Assembly (NCBI GenBank): GCA_034435015.1
Contig: DAOTYH010000092.1
Coordinates: 1 to 24,119 of the forward strand
DNA: 24,119 nucleotides
Reading direction: 5' to 3'
Source: DAOTYH01 sp034435015
Lineage (GTDB): Bacteria > Chloroflexota > Anaerolineae > Aggregatilineales > UBA3940
Under the pieces are notes generated by a model. That model searched no databases. It was not told the DNA's origin and saw only the letters and a list, made by a program, of their open reading frames with translations. Shown here piece after piece: positions 22,680 to 24,119 of the stretch (within the stretch, counting starts at the first letter, position 1; each line of letters begins with the position of its first letter). A program made the translations under genes and the position numbers.

Positions 22680-23820
22680 ATTTCCTGCGGTGATTGCCCT
22701 TGCCCTGTTCGGCCTGAAGCTCGTGCATGAGCGCTAGGATGTCCTCCAACAGCATGGCGCGGTTCTGCGCATGACGCTTGGCCTTCCTGCCGATGCTGAA
22801 GAAGTAATGGTCGCCCAGCGCCACGCGAATCTGATCGGGCTGGAAGTTGATCTCCTCCAGAAGGTCAAGGGACTGCTGAAGCCCCACCAGCCGATCCCGA
22901 TGCCCTAGAAACACGTGGAAGAAAGGCCACTCCGTCTGCTCGAAATGAGCCTCCAGCCGGCCCATCGCCGCGAAGGTTTGGGCTACCACCCCCTCCGGCG
23001 TACTGCGGTAGATACGCCGATGCTCGGCATGGACCCGCTCACTGCCGTGGCCGGCCAGCGCATTGATGATGCGCGGCGCCAGCACATTCTCCGCCAGCCG
23101 ATCAATCCAGTCGCTTGAGCGGCTCAGCATGATGCCTGATCCAAGCGTGCGGTAAAACCGGCGCCGCGAACGGTCATTGAGCAGAAGGGCGGGCGCAACG
23201 GCAATCCGACCCAGCTCGGCCCGCTCCCACTTGGAGTCATCCATGAAGAACAGGGCGGCCCCTCCCATGCTGTGCCCGACAAATACGAAAGGACGCCGGC
23301 GTTTGGCTTTGGGGGCCGAACGGAGTCCCAGCAGATCGATCCAACGTTCGACGGCCTGCATGGCCGCGCGGGGGTCACAGCGATCCAGCGGGGGGATGGC
23401 CTCTTGGAAGGGCGTCCCGCCGAAGCCGTTGATGTCCGGCACCAGCGCAATCAGACACGGGTCAGCCTTGACGGCCAGGGCGGGCAGGTCCTCCCATATC
23501 TCGCCGGAGCCGTCCCAGCCGTGCAGAAAAACGAGCACACCGGTTGCCCGGCGGACCATGTCTTCAACCGATTCGGCCTCCAGCTTACAGCCTTCGTTGG
23601 CCCACAGCATCCGCCATGCGAAGTCGGCCAGGCCGGTCTCGGCGAAGAAGGTGTTGACCGTCTCCTCGTCCATCAGGCCGCGGCGGGCGAGGTCACGCAG
23701 GGTATAGCCCACCCGCCGGACGGGAGCGATACGCTCCGGCAGCCAGACGGCGTACCCGTTGCTCCAATCGAAGGCCTGCCTTTTCACTGGAAGGGCGTTG
23801 GTCTTGTCAGTCATGAGCAC
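22678..23820 (-). CDS. Alpha/beta-hydrolase fold protein
   Basis: The product has 380 residues from the GTG at 23820, which has GAGG five bases upstream; the ATG at 23814 is an alternative. The nucleophile elbow is VGHSMGG with Ser184, the oxyanion segment VFLHGWDGSG is at 97-106, and the likely acid and base are Asp309 (GHRDRLV) and His338 (LGDHYFF). About 90 residues precede the core fold and an insertion (about 195-290) forms a cap. No signal peptide is seen, so it is probably cytoplasmic. It could be an esterase, lipase or thioesterase; no substrate can be assigned. It has its own promoter with an adjoining palindrome and converges on the response regulator gene. Confidence 0.8.
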   Translation of the reverse strand: MLMTDKTNALPVKRQAFDWSNGYAVWLPERIAPVRRVGYTLRDLARRGLMDEETVNTFFAETGLADFAWRMLWANEGCKLEAESVEDMVRRATGVLVFLHGWDGSGEIWEDLPALAVKADPCLIALVPDINGFGGTPFQEAIPPLDRCDPRAAMQAVERWIDLLGLRSAPKAKRRRPFVFVGHSMGGAALFFMDDSKWERAELGRIAVAPALLLNDRSRRRFYRTLGSGIMLSRSSDWIDRLAENVLAPRIINALAGHGSERVHAEHRRIYRSTPEGVVAQTFAAMGRLEAHFEQTEWPFFHVFLGHRDRLVGLQQSLDLLEEINFQPDQIRVALGDHYFFSIGRKAKRHAQNRAMLLEDILALMHELQAEQGKGNHRRK

Positions 23821-23856
23821 CGATACCTCAAGGTGTTCACCTCACCCATCATCTTT

Positions 23857-23884
23857 AGTTTAGCGTGCTTCGTATGCTCAGCAA
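23857..23884 (-). promoter_or_regulatory. Promoter of the alpha/beta hydrolase gene
   Basis: On the minus strand TTGCTG (23884-23879) and TAAACT (23862-23857) are separated by 16 bases, predicting a start near 23850 and a leader of about 30 bases. Confidence 0.55.
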
Positions 23885-23901
23885 GTAGGGTTTCACCCTA
23901 C
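23885..23901. promoter_or_regulatory. Perfect palindrome abutting the hydrolase -35 box
   Basis: GTAGGGTTTCACCCTAC is a perfect inverted repeat with seven-base arms and a three-base centre. It ends exactly where the -35 hexamer begins, the position of an activator or repressor site. No T-run follows on either strand, so a terminator is unlikely. Confidence 0.5.
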
Positions 23902-23923
23902 CAGCACCGCCAGCCGTGAGACA

Positions 23924-23961
23924 CAAAAACAGGGGCGCACCCCTTGATTGTGCGCCCCTGT
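23924..23961 (-). terminator. Intrinsic terminator of the LPxTG-like surface protein gene
   Basis: ACAGGGGCGCA (23929-23939) pairs perfectly over 11 bases with TGCGCCCCTGT (23951-23961). On the minus strand the stem is followed by TTTTTG. It starts 15 bases after the stop of the gene at 23977-24119 and separates it from the hydrolase gene. Confidence 0.85.
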
Positions 23962-23976
23962 GAGACTGGTTTCGGT

Positions 23977-24119
23977 TTACCTCACAGCGGCCCGCCAGCG
24001 GGCGATGACCCATGCCGCGATCACCGCGCCCGCGCCGGCGCCGATCAGCACGACGGCCAGCGTGACAGGCGTCCGTACCGGCTGGCCGCCGGTCGGGGGC
24101 AGGGCCTCCGGCGTGGGGG
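23977..24119 (-). CDS. C-terminus of a cell-surface protein with LPxTG-like sorting signal (5' part outside window)
   Basis: Only the last 46 residues are visible. They read PTPEALPPTGG, then a hydrophobic stretch (PVTLAVVLIGAGAGAVIAAW) and a basic tail (ARWRAAVR). LPPTG fits the sortase motif LPxTG, and motif, membrane helix and positive tail come in the order of a sorting signal. The Thr/Pro-rich lead-in fits a surface-protein stalk. The gene extends beyond the window, so its main function is unknown. No sortase gene is visible, and the segment could also act simply as a membrane anchor. Confidence 0.7.
   Translation of the reverse strand, partial: PTPEALPPTGGQPVRTPVTLAVVLIGAGAGAVIAAWVIARWRAAVR

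Overview
The window is GC-rich, gene-dense bacterial DNA. The gene types point to Chloroflexota (Anaerolineae-like): a TgpA-type transglutaminase, PD40/TolB-like propellers, fibronectin III (FN3) repeats, an LPxTG-like C-terminus, GTG/TTG starts and clear Shine-Dalgarno sites. This is inferred from gene content; there is no rRNA or marker gene here to settle it. I saw no tRNA, insertion sequence, CRISPR array or replication origin, and no stretch over 300 bases lacks a gene.

Layout. (1) 1-4262, plus strand: the 3' end of a PD40 beta-propeller gene, a membrane transglutaminase/DUF4129 protein, and a degenerate GHMP (sugar) kinase homologue. (2) 4283-12181, minus strand: a five-gene cluster read in the order vWA protein, PP2C phosphatase, protein kinase, PP2C phosphatase with seven FN3 repeats, kinase with a proline-rich linker and one FN3 domain. 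(3) 12379-16312: a sugar-acid module with UlaE-like epimerase, UlaD-like decarboxylase and a membrane-anchored SGNH hydrolase on minus, and a divergent SorC-family regulator on plus. The divergent region has a good promoter and repeated TTCACT(T)AAG boxes. (4) 16309-21717, minus strand: a B12/MetH-activation-domain-like protein, an MFS transporter, an iron-type alcohol dehydrogenase with its own promoter, HPr, a PHP phosphoesterase and a quinone oxidoreductase. (5) 21856-22680: an orphan OmpR/PhoB response regulator with promoter and intrinsic terminator. (6) 22678-24119, minus strand: an alpha/beta hydrolase, then the 3' end of a surface protein ending in LPPTGG plus a membrane segment, with its terminator.

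The most striking part is the five-gene vWA/phosphatase/kinase cluster. It matches the logic of the described TerY-P triad (vWA + PP2C + kinase), but here the phosphatase/kinase pair is duplicated. One pair has C-terminal membrane anchors. The other pair has FN3 domains and no membrane segment or signal peptide. A short motif V-x-x-W-x-P-[IL] recurs in the linkers of three of the five proteins. This suggests a reversible Ser/Thr phosphorylation module with one membrane arm and one soluble or scaffolded arm. Its input and target are not visible in the window.

In the sugar module, the regulator probably represses the epimerase operon, because its candidate boxes lie at and just downstream of the predicted transcription start. 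Several enzymes carry substitutions at positions that are normally catalytic (GHMP kinase homologue, UlaD homologue, Fe-ADH), so their exact reactions should be treated as open.
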